Positions 8,370-16,253 of a stretch of DNA of 55,165 bases are shown piece by piece (the stretch's first letter is position 1; each line of letters begins with the position of its first letter). Where the stretch lies: contig NZ_JACXIZ010000018.1 in the NCBI RefSeq assembly GCF_014705605.1, positions 1 to 55,165 of the forward strand, given 5' to 3'. The position numbers and the translations under genes were made by a program. The notes beneath the pieces were generated by a model. The model saw nothing but the letters and a program-made list of their open reading frames with translations, ran no database searches and was not told where the DNA came from. The stretch is from Paenibacillus sabuli (lineage in GTDB: Bacteria; Bacillota; Bacilli; Paenibacillales; Paenibacillaceae).

Positions 8370-9947
8370 TTAGCGCCCCGCCATGCGGGTCCGATATTCC
8401 TTTGGCGTCATGCCGGTCACCGACTTGAATACCGAGACGAAATACTTGTATTCCCGATAGCCGACCCGGTCGGCAATTTCGAATACTTTGTCCGGCGTCG
8501 TCGCCAGCAGCTCCTTGGCCTGATTGATGCGCAGCTCGTTCATATATTCGGTGAAGCTGCGGCCGGTGCCTTGCTTGAACAAAAAGCTGAAATAGCTCGG
8601 CGTGATTTTCAGCCACGCCGCCACCTCCGACGCTTTGAGGTCGCTGGTCGAGCGCTCGCGCATGTATTTGACGGCCTTCTCCACAACCCAATACGACTTG
8701 TCCAATCCGCTCGACTCGACGAGCTCCATCAGCTGCAGCGCCTCGCTCACGGCGAGCTCGCGCACGCTGTCGTAGCTATTGTGCAGCAGCAGATCGATGA
8801 CGGGCCGCTGCGCCCGCTCGACCTCCTCCAGCCCGCTGCGCCGCAAGCGCCGCCGCAGCACGACCATCAGCTCGATATAGACCGACACCGCCTCGTGCAG
8901 CAGCAGCCTGCGCCCCTCCAACGAGGCGAACAACCCGTCCAGCTCGGTGCGCACCGCCTCTGCGTCCTGCTGGTACAGAGCGGCCACCATGCGCTGTACC
9001 CAATCCTGCTCGTCCAGCGGCTCGCCTTGCTCCTCGCGCTGCGGCGCCGGCTCGGAGGGCAGCAGCACCGGACGTCGCTCGAGCGCATAATACTGCAGCA
9101 GCAGCCGCGCGTGATCGGCGGCCGCAGCGGTGTCCTCGAGCCGCTCGAACGCCTCCGAGAGCGCGCAGTAGAGCGGCTCAGCACCCGGCCAGCTGGCCGC
9201 GACCGCCTCCAGCAGCTCCTGCCACCAGGCGTCGTCCTGCCTGCGGTCGATGATGATGAGCGTGAACATCAGATTGGGGTGATCGAAGACCGACAGCGCG
9301 CGCAGCCCCCGCTCGACCAAGGTCCCCCGCACGGCCGCTTCCCAGCGCTCGTGCAGCGCCTCGTTGTCGTCCGCCGACAGCTTCGCATAGCTGTCGGCGA
9401 ACGAAGCGAGCTGACTGCCGACGATGCGAAAGGCCGCGCCGTGCCAATGACTCCGTCCGGGCGGCGCGGCCTTGGAGGGCGCGCCGCGGACGATGCCGGC
9501 CAACCAGAGCAGATCCTCCTCCCGCACGCCGCCCAGCGCCTCCTTGCGAATGTCCGCGACCACGCGGCGCACGACATCGCTCAGCTCGTCGATATCGACG
9601 GGCTTGAGCAGGTAGTCCTCGACCCCGAGCCGCACCGCCTGGCGCGCATACTCGAAGTCCTCGTACCCGCTCAGCATGACGATCCGCGTGTCCGGGCTGA
9701 CCTGCCGGAGCCGCTCCGCCAGCTGCAGACCGTCGATACCGTCCATGCGAATATCGCTGAGCACCAGCTCCGCCCGCTCGCGCTGCGCGAGCTCAAGGGC
9801 GTGCTCGCCGTCGTAGGCTTCGCCGACCACGGCGACGCCCAGGCTGGCCCAATCGATCGTCATCCGCAGCCCCTCGCAGATGACCGGCTCGTCATCGACG
9901 ATCAACAGCCGGATCGGCCGTTCCTGCTCCGCATACAAGTTACTCAA
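8370..9947 (-). CDS. AraC-type response regulator (YesN-like)
   Basis: A 525-residue two-component regulator. The receiver domain (about 12-130) has the acidic pair D18-D19, phospho-acceptor Asp65 (LVLSDIRM) and Lys115 (LLKP). A long linker region follows (about 140-410), and two AraC helix-turn-helix motifs lie at about 425-520 (ASEVAAWLKITPSYFS and VFEIADRVGYREYKYF). It would bind DNA and activate the adjacent sugar operon when phosphorylated by the kinase encoded just upstream. The TTG start (TTG-AGT-AAC) sits in an 8-bp overlap with the kinase stop, so the pair is translationally coupled. Confidence 0.94.
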   Translation of the reverse strand: MSNLYAEQERPIRLLIVDDEPVICEGLRMTIDWASLGVAVVGEAYDGEHALELAQRERAELVLSDIRMDGIDGLQLAERLRQVSPDTRIVMLSGYEDFEYARQAVRLGVEDYLLKPVDIDELSDVVRRVVADIRKEALGGVREEDLLWLAGIVRGAPSKAAPPGRSHWHGAAFRIVGSQLASFADSYAKLSADDNEALHERWEAAVRGTLVERGLRALSVFDHPNLMFTLIIIDRRQDDAWWQELLEAVAASWPGAEPLYCALSEAFERLEDTAAAADHARLLLQYYALERRPVLLPSEPAPQREEQGEPLDEQDWVQRMVAALYQQDAEAVRTELDGLFASLEGRRLLLHEAVSVYIELMVVLRRRLRRSGLEEVERAQRPVIDLLLHNSYDSVRELAVSEALQLMELVESSGLDKSYWVVEKAVKYMRERSTSDLKASEVAAWLKITPSYFSFLFKQGTGRSFTEYMNELRINQAKELLATTPDKVFEIADRVGYREYKYFVSVFKSVTGMTPKEYRTRMAGR

Positions 9948-11730
9948 GTCGCTCTCCCTCCCATTGATTCGAATCGGGAATGGTCAATCGGACCAGCGTG
10001 CCGCCCCCCGGCTCGCTGGCGACGAGCTGCAGCCCGCAGCCGCTGCCAAAGTAAATCGACAAGCGCTCGTGTATGTTGCGCAGCGCGCCCGAGCGGCCGC
10101 CCGGCTCGTCCTGCTGCGCGAGCGCGGCCCGCAGCCGCTCCAGCTGGTCCGGCGCGATGCCCTGGCCATTGTCCTCGACGTCGATATGAATGGCCGTGCC
10201 GGACTTGTAACAGCGCACCGCGATGAAATTATCCTTATCCTTGCGGTTGAGTCCGTGCTTGATGAAGTTCTCCACGAGCGGCTGAATCGTCGTCTTGAGC
10301 AGAGCCGCGTCGGCAATCTGGTGCTCGGTATAAAGCGCGTAGCGAAACCGGCTGCCGAGCCGCCGCTGCTGCAGGTACAAATAGGCTTCGACGAATTCCA
10401 GCTCTTGACGAATCGTCGTCGTATACTGGCCGTTGCTGAGCGCCGAACGAAAAAAACGGGACAGCGTCTCGATCAGCTGGCTCGTCCGCCCGGCCTTCTC
10501 CAGCCGCGCCGTCCAGCGAATCATGTCGAGCGTATTGTACAGGAAATGGGGGTCCATCTGGCTCTGCAGCAGCTTGAGCTCGGACTCCCGCTCGCGGATT
10601 TCCAGCTTGTACTTGTGATCGATGAGCTGCTGAATGGTCAGCACCATCTCGTTGAATTTGCGGTTCAGATCGGAGATTTCATCCTTGGACTCGACCGGCA
10701 CGCGCGCGCTGAAGTCTCCCAGCTTGACCCGGTTCGTCTCGTTCTTGAGCCGCAGGATCGGCCGAATGATCGTATAATGGAAGCCCACCAGCGCCAGCAC
10801 CGCCAGCAGCAGGATCGCCAGCAGGACGGCGCCCATAATCAAGCGCACATTGACCGACTGCGCGTTGACCGTCGATTCGGGAATCGCGGTCAGGATCGTC
10901 CAGCCCGTATTGGGCATCTGCCGCGAGAAGGTCATGTAGGACTGGCCGCCCGCCTCGTAGGTCTGGTAGCGCACACGCCGTTCGTTCAGGCTGGCCAGCG
11001 CATCCTGCGGCACGAGATCTTCCTGCAGCTCGCCGCTCGTCGTCACGACCCGCTCCCCGGCGGGTCCGAGCACGTACACCTTGCCCAGCCCTTGATACAG
11101 CTGATTCTCCAGCAGGCGGATGATGCTGCTCTCGTCCAATCGAATGGTGAGATTGCCGCGCGGATTGCTCACATTGCGGTATTCATTGAGCACGCGAAAC
11201 AGCGAGACGACGCGCACCTCGCCGTTCCAGGCACTGCGCGCCGTATAGCCCTCGCTCCAGACGACTCGTCCCTGCCGGGCCGCCGCTTCTTCGAGCCAGC
11301 GCGTCTCGTCGCTGGTGACCGGCTCGCCGATCTCGATTCGGCCGCCGTTGTACCCTTCGATGGCCAGCGAGCGGATATAGGTTTTGGACATCAAGTGAAA
11401 GGTCAAAAAGCCCTCCACCGTTTCTTTCCACGATTGTCGCTGCTCGTTATAGTCCGACGTGTCGGCGCCAAGATACGCATTGAGGGCCGGATCGAAGATC
11501 AGGTAATTGGCAATATCCTCGATCATCGACGTTTGCTCCTCCAACTGATTGGCGACCGCGTCGAGGTTGCGTATCGTCGAGTCGACGAACTGCTCGTGCA
11601 GAATCTGACCATACTTGTACTGCACCACGACGCCGACGCCGAGCGTCGGCACGATAACGAGCAGCAGAAAGATCACGAGCGCCTTGCGCTTGAGTCCAAA
11701 GCTTTGAAACAGCCGAAATTTGCTTCGCAT
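9940..11730 (-). CDS. Sensor histidine kinase (YesM-like)
   Basis: A 596-residue membrane kinase. Transmembrane helix 1 is at about 15-37, an extracellular sensing domain at about 40-305, and helix 2 at about 310-332. A HAMP segment follows (about 333-385). The His_kinase motif QMDPHFLYNTLD has the phospho-accepting His at residue 395. The ATPase shows the N box (QPLVENFIKHG) and G1 box (VEDNGQGI). The His_kinase/YesM architecture is typical of sugar-responsive kinases of Paenibacillaceae. It lies between the transporter permeases and its regulator, so its ligand is probably the imported sugar, possibly through the binding protein encoded upstream. Confidence 0.95.
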   Translation of the reverse strand: MRSKFRLFQSFGLKRKALVIFLLLVIVPTLGVGVVVQYKYGQILHEQFVDSTIRNLDAVANQLEEQTSMIEDIANYLIFDPALNAYLGADTSDYNEQRQSWKETVEGFLTFHLMSKTYIRSLAIEGYNGGRIEIGEPVTSDETRWLEEAAARQGRVVWSEGYTARSAWNGEVRVVSLFRVLNEYRNVSNPRGNLTIRLDESSIIRLLENQLYQGLGKVYVLGPAGERVVTTSGELQEDLVPQDALASLNERRVRYQTYEAGGQSYMTFSRQMPNTGWTILTAIPESTVNAQSVNVRLIMGAVLLAILLLAVLALVGFHYTIIRPILRLKNETNRVKLGDFSARVPVESKDEISDLNRKFNEMVLTIQQLIDHKYKLEIRERESELKLLQSQMDPHFLYNTLDMIRWTARLEKAGRTSQLIETLSRFFRSALSNGQYTTTIRQELEFVEAYLYLQQRRLGSRFRYALYTEHQIADAALLKTTIQPLVENFIKHGLNRKDKDNFIAVRCYKSGTAIHIDVEDNGQGIAPDQLERLRAALAQQDEPGGRSGALRNIHERLSIYFGSGCGLQLVASEPGGGTLVRLTIPDSNQWEGERLE

Positions 11731-11773
11731 CCCCTACGCCCTCCCCGGGGCGGGCAGGCGGTCTTCGGGCCGT

Positions 11774-12604
11774 TTAGCCTTTGACCGCACCCGCCGTCAT
11801 GCCGTTGACCAGCTGCTTTTGGAGCAGCAGGTAAAAAATCAAAATCGGGATTAGGGCTATTGTAAGGGCAGCCATCTGCAGCGTCAAATTCGCGGTCTCG
11901 ATGCCGACGAAGCTGGCAATGCCGAGCGGCAGCGTTTTGACGGCTTCCTTGCTGATCAGCACCAGCGCAAACAGGTATTCATTCCAGTTGTAGATGAAGT
12001 TGAGAATGACCACTGTCGCCAGCGCCGGCCGGGTAATCGGGAAGATGATCGACCAGAAAATCCGGTATACGCCCGCCCCGTCCATGACCGCCGATTCCTC
12101 CAGGTCGCGCGGCAGTCCGCGCATGAAGCCTTCGAGAATAAAAATGGTCAGCGACAGGTGAAAGGCCGTATACGGCAAAATCAGCGAGAAATAGGTGTCG
12201 AGCAGGCCGATGTTTTTCATGAGCATGAAAATCGGAATCAAGGTCGCATGGATCGGCACCAGCATGCCGAGCAAAAACAACGCGTACGTAAAGCCGCGCA
12301 GCTTGAACTTGAACCGCGACAGGAAAAACGCAGCCAATGCGCCCAGCACGACGGTCACGATCAGCGAGCCGAAGGTGACGATAATGCTGTTCATGAAGTA
12401 GGTGCTCATGTTGGCAATCTCCCAGGCGCGCGAGTAATTGGAGAATTGCAGCACCTCGGGCAGGGAAAACGGGCTGTTGGCATACTCGGACTCCGTCTTG
12501 AAGGAGCCGACGACCATGTAAAACAACGGGATGATATTAAACGCGGCGAACAAAAGCAAAAAGACGTAAGCCGCAATGCGCATAATCGGGGATGTTCGTT
12601 CCAT
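11774..12604 (-). CDS. CUT1 carbohydrate ABC transporter permease (MalG/UgpE type)
   Basis: A 276-residue inner-membrane permease with six predicted helices. The cytoplasmic EAA loop that docks the ATPase is visible as EESAVMDGAGVYRIFWSIIF and the following PITRP. It follows the partner permease by 19 bp and precedes the yesM kinase by 43 bp. No ATPase is encoded in this cluster. In Firmicutes such transporters commonly share a multitask ATPase (MsmX) encoded elsewhere, and I infer the same here. Confidence 0.95.
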   Translation of the reverse strand: MERTSPIMRIAAYVFLLLFAAFNIIPLFYMVVGSFKTESEYANSPFSLPEVLQFSNYSRAWEIANMSTYFMNSIIVTFGSLIVTVVLGALAAFFLSRFKFKLRGFTYALFLLGMLVPIHATLIPIFMLMKNIGLLDTYFSLILPYTAFHLSLTIFILEGFMRGLPRDLEESAVMDGAGVYRIFWSIIFPITRPALATVVILNFIYNWNEYLFALVLISKEAVKTLPLGIASFVGIETANLTLQMAALTIALIPILIFYLLLQKQLVNGMTAGAVKG

Positions 12605-12623
12605 CGGTTACACTCCTCCTTGA

Positions 12624-13499
12624 TCAGACGTCCTTCTCGCGTCCAAAGCGGTTGATCGTGCTGATAATAATCAGACTGAACAGCAATATCAAAATCGACA
12701 CCGCGCTGCCAAAGCCGAACTCGCGGCTGAGGAAGGCCGAGTTGTACATGTAAATGGTCATAACCTCGGTCTGATGCGCCGGTCCGCCGCCGGTCAGAAT
12801 CTGCACCAGGTCGAAGACGCGGAACGAATTGCTGATGCTGTATACGACGGAGACGAGAATGGTGGCGCGAATCATCGGAATCGTGATGCTCAGCACGCGT
12901 CGCAGGCCGGTCGCGCCGTCGAGCTCGGCCGCCTCGTTGACCTCCTGCGGAATGCTCTGCAGCGCCGCCAGGAAAATGACCATGTACAGGCCGCAGTTCT
13001 GCCAAATGTAGGCGACGCTGATCGAAGCCATCGACCAGGCCGGGTCGCCGAGCCAGTTGCGCGTCCACGACTCCAGGCCGATGACGCTGAGGAAGCTGTT
13101 GAGAAATCCGTACTCCGTGTTGTAAATCATGCCCCAGATGAGCGATACCATAACGGAGGAGATGACGACCGGCAAAAAACCGGCGGTCCGGAAAAAGCTG
13201 GTGCCGCGCAAGCTGCGATTAAGCAGCAGGGCCAGCAGAAGGCCGATCGGGATTTGCCCGACGAGACCGGTCAGCATGATGATAACGTTATTTTTGACCG
13301 ACAGCCAAAAAATATCGTCCTGAAGCATTTCTGTAAAATTCCCGAGCCCGACGAATTCCTTCGCTGTGATGCCGTCCCAATCAAAAAAGGAGTAATACAA
13401 GGACATGGCAATCGGAACGACGGCTATGCCGATATAGATGATCAGCGAGGGCAGCAGCCCGGCAAAAATGGCAAGCTTCGTTCGTTTCAGGGTGTGCAC
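12624..13499 (-). CDS. CUT1 carbohydrate ABC transporter permease (MalF/UgpA type)
   Basis: A 291-residue permease. The hydrophobic helix starting KLAIFAGLLPSLIIYI is followed by five more, and the EAA loop appears as EVNEAAELDGATGLRRVLSI plus TIPMI. The start was set at GTG 13499, which has AGGAGG 7 bp upstream. The longer in-frame ORF to 13601 would run across the intercistronic stem at 13532-13599 and has no ribosome site. It pairs with the MalG-type permease and takes its substrate from the lipoprotein encoded just upstream. Confidence 0.92.
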   Translation of the reverse strand: MHTLKRTKLAIFAGLLPSLIIYIGIAVVPIAMSLYYSFFDWDGITAKEFVGLGNFTEMLQDDIFWLSVKNNVIIMLTGLVGQIPIGLLLALLLNRSLRGTSFFRTAGFLPVVISSVMVSLIWGMIYNTEYGFLNSFLSVIGLESWTRNWLGDPAWSMASISVAYIWQNCGLYMVIFLAALQSIPQEVNEAAELDGATGLRRVLSITIPMIRATILVSVVYSISNSFRVFDLVQILTGGGPAHQTEVMTIYMYNSAFLSREFGFGSAVSILILLFSLIIISTINRFGREKDV

Positions 13500-13531
13500 T
13501 AGGCTCCCTCCTTCGAAGTGGAGAAATAAAA

Positions 13532-13599
13532 GGGCCGCCGCGCCCATCGTCATCGCGCTGACTAAAAGCGCGGTCGGCGCATTCCGGGTTCGGCGGCCC
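13532..13599 (-). terminator. Intercistronic attenuator or terminator after the binding protein gene
   Basis: GGGCCGCCG (13532-13540) pairs perfectly with CGGCGGCCC (13591-13599). A second 6-bp stem is nested inside (13554-13559 with 13567-13572), and TTTTATTT follows on the minus strand. Partial termination here would give more binding protein than permease, as in many ABC operons. Confidence 0.6.
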
Positions 13600-13642
13600 A
13601 TGGTTCACATGGTCTAGCTTGCGCAGCGACAGCCGCGCTTAT

Positions 13643-14962
13643 TTAGTTGCCCAGTTCGTCTTGCGTGCTGGCTGCGACTTCTTCAGGCGTGCTGCGGCCG
13701 ATTGTAATTGCCTGCAGGCCGTTTTCCAGCTCTTTGGCCGCTGCGGTCGGGACGACCGCGTCGAATACCGGCGTCGAGCCTTTGCTGGTCAGCTCCATCA
13801 TCTCTTGCAGGTACGGATTGATATCCGAGTTTGGCTCGATGTCCGCCGGCACCAGGATGCCTGCCGCGGTCAAATCCTGATACAGATCCTCGCTTACGAA
13901 GAATTCCAGGAACTTCAGTGCCGCTTCTTGCTTGGCTTCGTCAAGCTGGCTGCTAATGGCAATCCCGAACTGCGAGACGCCTGCAGCGATGCCGGCTTCG
14001 CCCTTGCCGCCTTCGACCGACGGGAACAGCGCGATGCCGAATTTGTCGCCTTCTTCGTTGTTCGTACGGATCCGCGCGTCGACCGTCGCCGAGGAGATGT
14101 GCATCGCCGCTTTGCCTTGAATCAGGTAATCCTGCGCTTGCACCGAATCCATGTTGTTGGCGTCGACGTTAAAGGCTTCCAGCTTGGTCAGCTCGTCGAT
14201 GACGCCCACGGCGCTCACGAATTCCGGATCCGTGAATTTGGCTTCGCCGGCGACGACCTTCTCCAGGAAGTCCGCGCCGCCGAAGCGTTGGGCCAGCACG
14301 GAGATATACGACGATTGCAGCGGCCATTTTTCCTTGTTGCCCAGGGAGATCGGCGTGATGCCCGCTTCTTTCAGTTTTTTCACCATATCAATAAAGTCGG
14401 CATACGTTTCAGGAAAAGTGTCATAACCGACTTGCGCAAGCAGTTCTTTGTTGTAATACACGATATCGACATAGTTTTGCTTCGTCGGAATGGCAAATTG
14501 GTTGCCGTCGACATTGTAGCCGGTCAGCGAGCCTTCGCGTACGAGGCCGTCCCAATTGTCCATGTAGTCGTTGAGCGGCAGCAGCAGATCGCCGCTTGTG
14601 AGCGGATCGAGGTCCGCGCCCGGCCATACGACGTTGATGTCGGCCAGGTTGTTGGCCGTCGCCAGGGTGAACAGCTTGGTTTTGTATTGGGCCGCCGCAA
14701 CGGCGTCTTGTTCGATCTTAATGTTCGGGTTGGCTTCTTCGAACGCCGCGATCCGCGCCTTGTACACATCGTTATCCGGGTTCGGCGACGTCCACGGATG
14801 CGACAGCGTCAAGGTCACTTGCTCCTCGCCGCCTGCTCCGCCGCTGTTGCCGCCATTGGTGCCGCCCCCGTTGTTGTTGCCTCCGCAAGCCGCGACGACG
14901 ATCATCGTCAGCACGAGCAAGCTCGCCATTAGCGTGGTGCGCGTTGCATGTCTGTTTTTCAT
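13643..14962 (-). CDS. Sugar-binding lipoprotein of a CUT1 ABC transporter
   Basis: A 439-residue extracellular solute-binding protein (family 1). The N-terminus is a lipoprotein signal with the lipobox VAAC, so Cys26 should be lipidated. A low-complexity Gly/Asn linker (about 27-45) leads into the mature domain beginning with VTLTLSHPW. Family-typical blocks include the hinge region FAIPTKQNYVDIVYYNKELL and GKAAMHISS. It is the first gene of the sugar operon and defines the substrate, probably a plant- or yeast-derived oligosaccharide given the GH3 and GH130 neighbours. The ATG has a GAGGG site 7-8 bp upstream. Confidence 0.95.
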   Translation of the reverse strand: MKNRHATRTTLMASLLVLTMIVVAACGGNNNGGGTNGGNSGGAGGEEQVTLTLSHPWTSPNPDNDVYKARIAAFEEANPNIKIEQDAVAAAQYKTKLFTLATANNLADINVVWPGADLDPLTSGDLLLPLNDYMDNWDGLVREGSLTGYNVDGNQFAIPTKQNYVDIVYYNKELLAQVGYDTFPETYADFIDMVKKLKEAGITPISLGNKEKWPLQSSYISVLAQRFGGADFLEKVVAGEAKFTDPEFVSAVGVIDELTKLEAFNVDANNMDSVQAQDYLIQGKAAMHISSATVDARIRTNNEEGDKFGIALFPSVEGGKGEAGIAAGVSQFGIAISSQLDEAKQEAALKFLEFFVSEDLYQDLTAAGILVPADIEPNSDINPYLQEMMELTSKGSTPVFDAVVPTAAAKELENGLQAITIGRSTPEEVAASTQDELGN

Positions 14963-15038
14963 TCGAAACCCTCTTTCGTCTGTAATGGTCTATGATAACT
15001 TCGCGGGAGAATTACTGCCACCAAATTATCATGCTTGT

Positions 15039-15044
15039 ATTATA
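15039..15044 (-). promoter_or_regulatory. Candidate -10 box of the sugar transport operon
   Basis: A perfect TATAAT on the minus strand lies about 77 bp upstream of the binding-protein start. No good -35 is seen 16-18 bp further up, which would fit activation by the YesN-type regulator. Confidence 0.4.
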
Positions 15045-15145
15045 TCGTGCTGATATCGTTTGCTATATCCCAGGAATCTATGATTATGTCCGACTTTTTT
15101 AAGTAAGTTGGCGACAAGTTGCGACGATTTTATGGGAACCCATTT

Positions 15146-15161
15146 TTGCAATCGTTTGCAA
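15146..15161. promoter_or_regulatory. LacI-family-like operator
   Basis: TTGCAATCGTTTGCAA is two TTGCAA arms around a central TCGT, the CG-centred palindrome typical of LacI/CcpA-family sites. It lies about 185 bp upstream of the solute-binding protein gene and just past the end of the GH130 gene. No lacI-type gene lies in this window, so the regulator would be encoded elsewhere. Confidence 0.5.
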
Positions 15162-15176
15162 TGGCGCAAGAAGGGG

Positions 15177-15215
15177 GATCCGCCCGTCCAGACGCATTTC
15201 CAGACAGGGCGGATC
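15177..15215 (-). terminator. Stem-loop after the GH130 operon
   Basis: GATCCGCCC (15177-15185) pairs perfectly with GGGCGGATC (15207-15215), 10 bp past the GH130 stop. The T run on the minus strand is poor (CCCCTTCTT), so termination may be partial. Confidence 0.55.
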
Positions 15216-15224
15216 GCGCGCGGA

Positions 15225-16244
15225 TTATTTCGGCTCGTTCAAAACGTAGTCGACGATCTCGTCGAGCGGCACCGTGGCGAGCGCGATGGCCGTGTCGGTG
15301 ACGCCGTAGTAAATGTAGAGCAGGCCGTCCTTGACGACGTTGCCGGTCGGGAAAATAACGTTCGGCACCTGGAAGCCGAATTTCTCGTAATACGGCTCCG
15401 GCTCCATGATGAAGTTGTCCGTGCGCGCAATGATTTTTTCCGGGTTGTCCAGATCGAGCAGCAGCGCGCCGACCCGGTAGATGGAATTGAAATCGACGCC
15501 ATGGTACAGCACCAGCCAGCCCTTATCGGTCTTGACAGGAGGTGTCGAGCCGCCAATTTTCTTTTGCTCCCACTCGCCTTCTCCGGCCTTGGCCAGCAGC
15601 TTGGGCTCGTCCCACGTCATCAGATCGTCGGAATAGGTGATCCACATCGCCGCGCGCTCGGTGCCGTACTGCTCGCCGACGTACTCCTCCGGACGACGCA
15701 GCAGCACGTATCTGCCGTTGATCTTCTCGGGGAACAGAATATTGTCGCGGTCGTTGATCTCCAGCGGCGTCGTGTCGCACAGGTACTCCCAGTTCACCAG
15801 ATCCTTGGAGGTCATGATGCCCGAACGCGTCAGCCAGTGCCCCTCTTGCTCGCCCCAGCCGTCCGGATACGTCGGAATCGAACGCTCGGGCAGGCCGTAG
15901 CCGTTGGGGTAATAGTTCATGGCGCACGGGCGCAAGGCGTAATTCAGGTAGAACGTATCGTCGATCTTGACGACGCGCGGATCCTGCACGCTGCCGTACG
16001 GGAAGCCGAGCTGATCCGGCGTTACGACCGGCTCGTCCTTGACGTGGGTGAAATTGACGCCGTCGTCGCTGACGAGCAGGCCCAGGTAGTTTTTGCACGG
16101 GGTCAGTGATCCGGCCGTGCGCTCGATCATGTAGAATTTGCCGTCCTCGATAATGACGGCCGGATTAAATACGGTGGACTTGCGCCACTCATACTTGCCC
16201 GGCACGACGATCGGATTCTGCGGATGTCTGGTGATGTTCAGCAT
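15225..16244 (-). CDS. Glycoside phosphorylase, family GH130
   Basis: A 339-residue five-bladed beta-propeller enzyme of GH130, which phosphorolyses beta-mannosides (for example mannosyl-glucose or mannobiose) to mannose-1-phosphate and the remaining sugar. Visible family motifs are NPAVI near residue 27, YGSVQDPRV with the expected catalytic Asp at residue 88, LLRRPE and VLYHGVD. There is no signal peptide, so it acts in the cytoplasm. It is last in a three-gene operon, 9 bp after the D-aminoacylase gene, with an AGGAGG site before its ATG. It may serve the sugar transporter encoded just downstream. The exact acceptor sugar is uncertain. Confidence 0.92.
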   Translation of the reverse strand: MLNITRHPQNPIVVPGKYEWRKSTVFNPAVIIEDGKFYMIERTAGSLTPCKNYLGLLVSDDGVNFTHVKDEPVVTPDQLGFPYGSVQDPRVVKIDDTFYLNYALRPCAMNYYPNGYGLPERSIPTYPDGWGEQEGHWLTRSGIMTSKDLVNWEYLCDTTPLEINDRDNILFPEKINGRYVLLRRPEEYVGEQYGTERAAMWITYSDDLMTWDEPKLLAKAGEGEWEQKKIGGSTPPVKTDKGWLVLYHGVDFNSIYRVGALLLDLDNPEKIIARTDNFIMEPEPYYEKFGFQVPNVIFPTGNVVKDGLLYIYYGVTDTAIALATVPLDEIVDYVLNEPK

Positions 16245-16253
16245 AATAGCCTC

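Noticed and set aside
5789-10226. Long plus-strand frames opposite GH3, yesN and yesM
   Set aside because: All are antisense to genes with full catalytic motifs, and no ribosome sites or protein families are visible.
12624-13601. Longer N-terminus for the MalF-type permease
   Set aside because: It would translate through the intercistronic stem; the GTG at 13499 has a proper AGGAGG.
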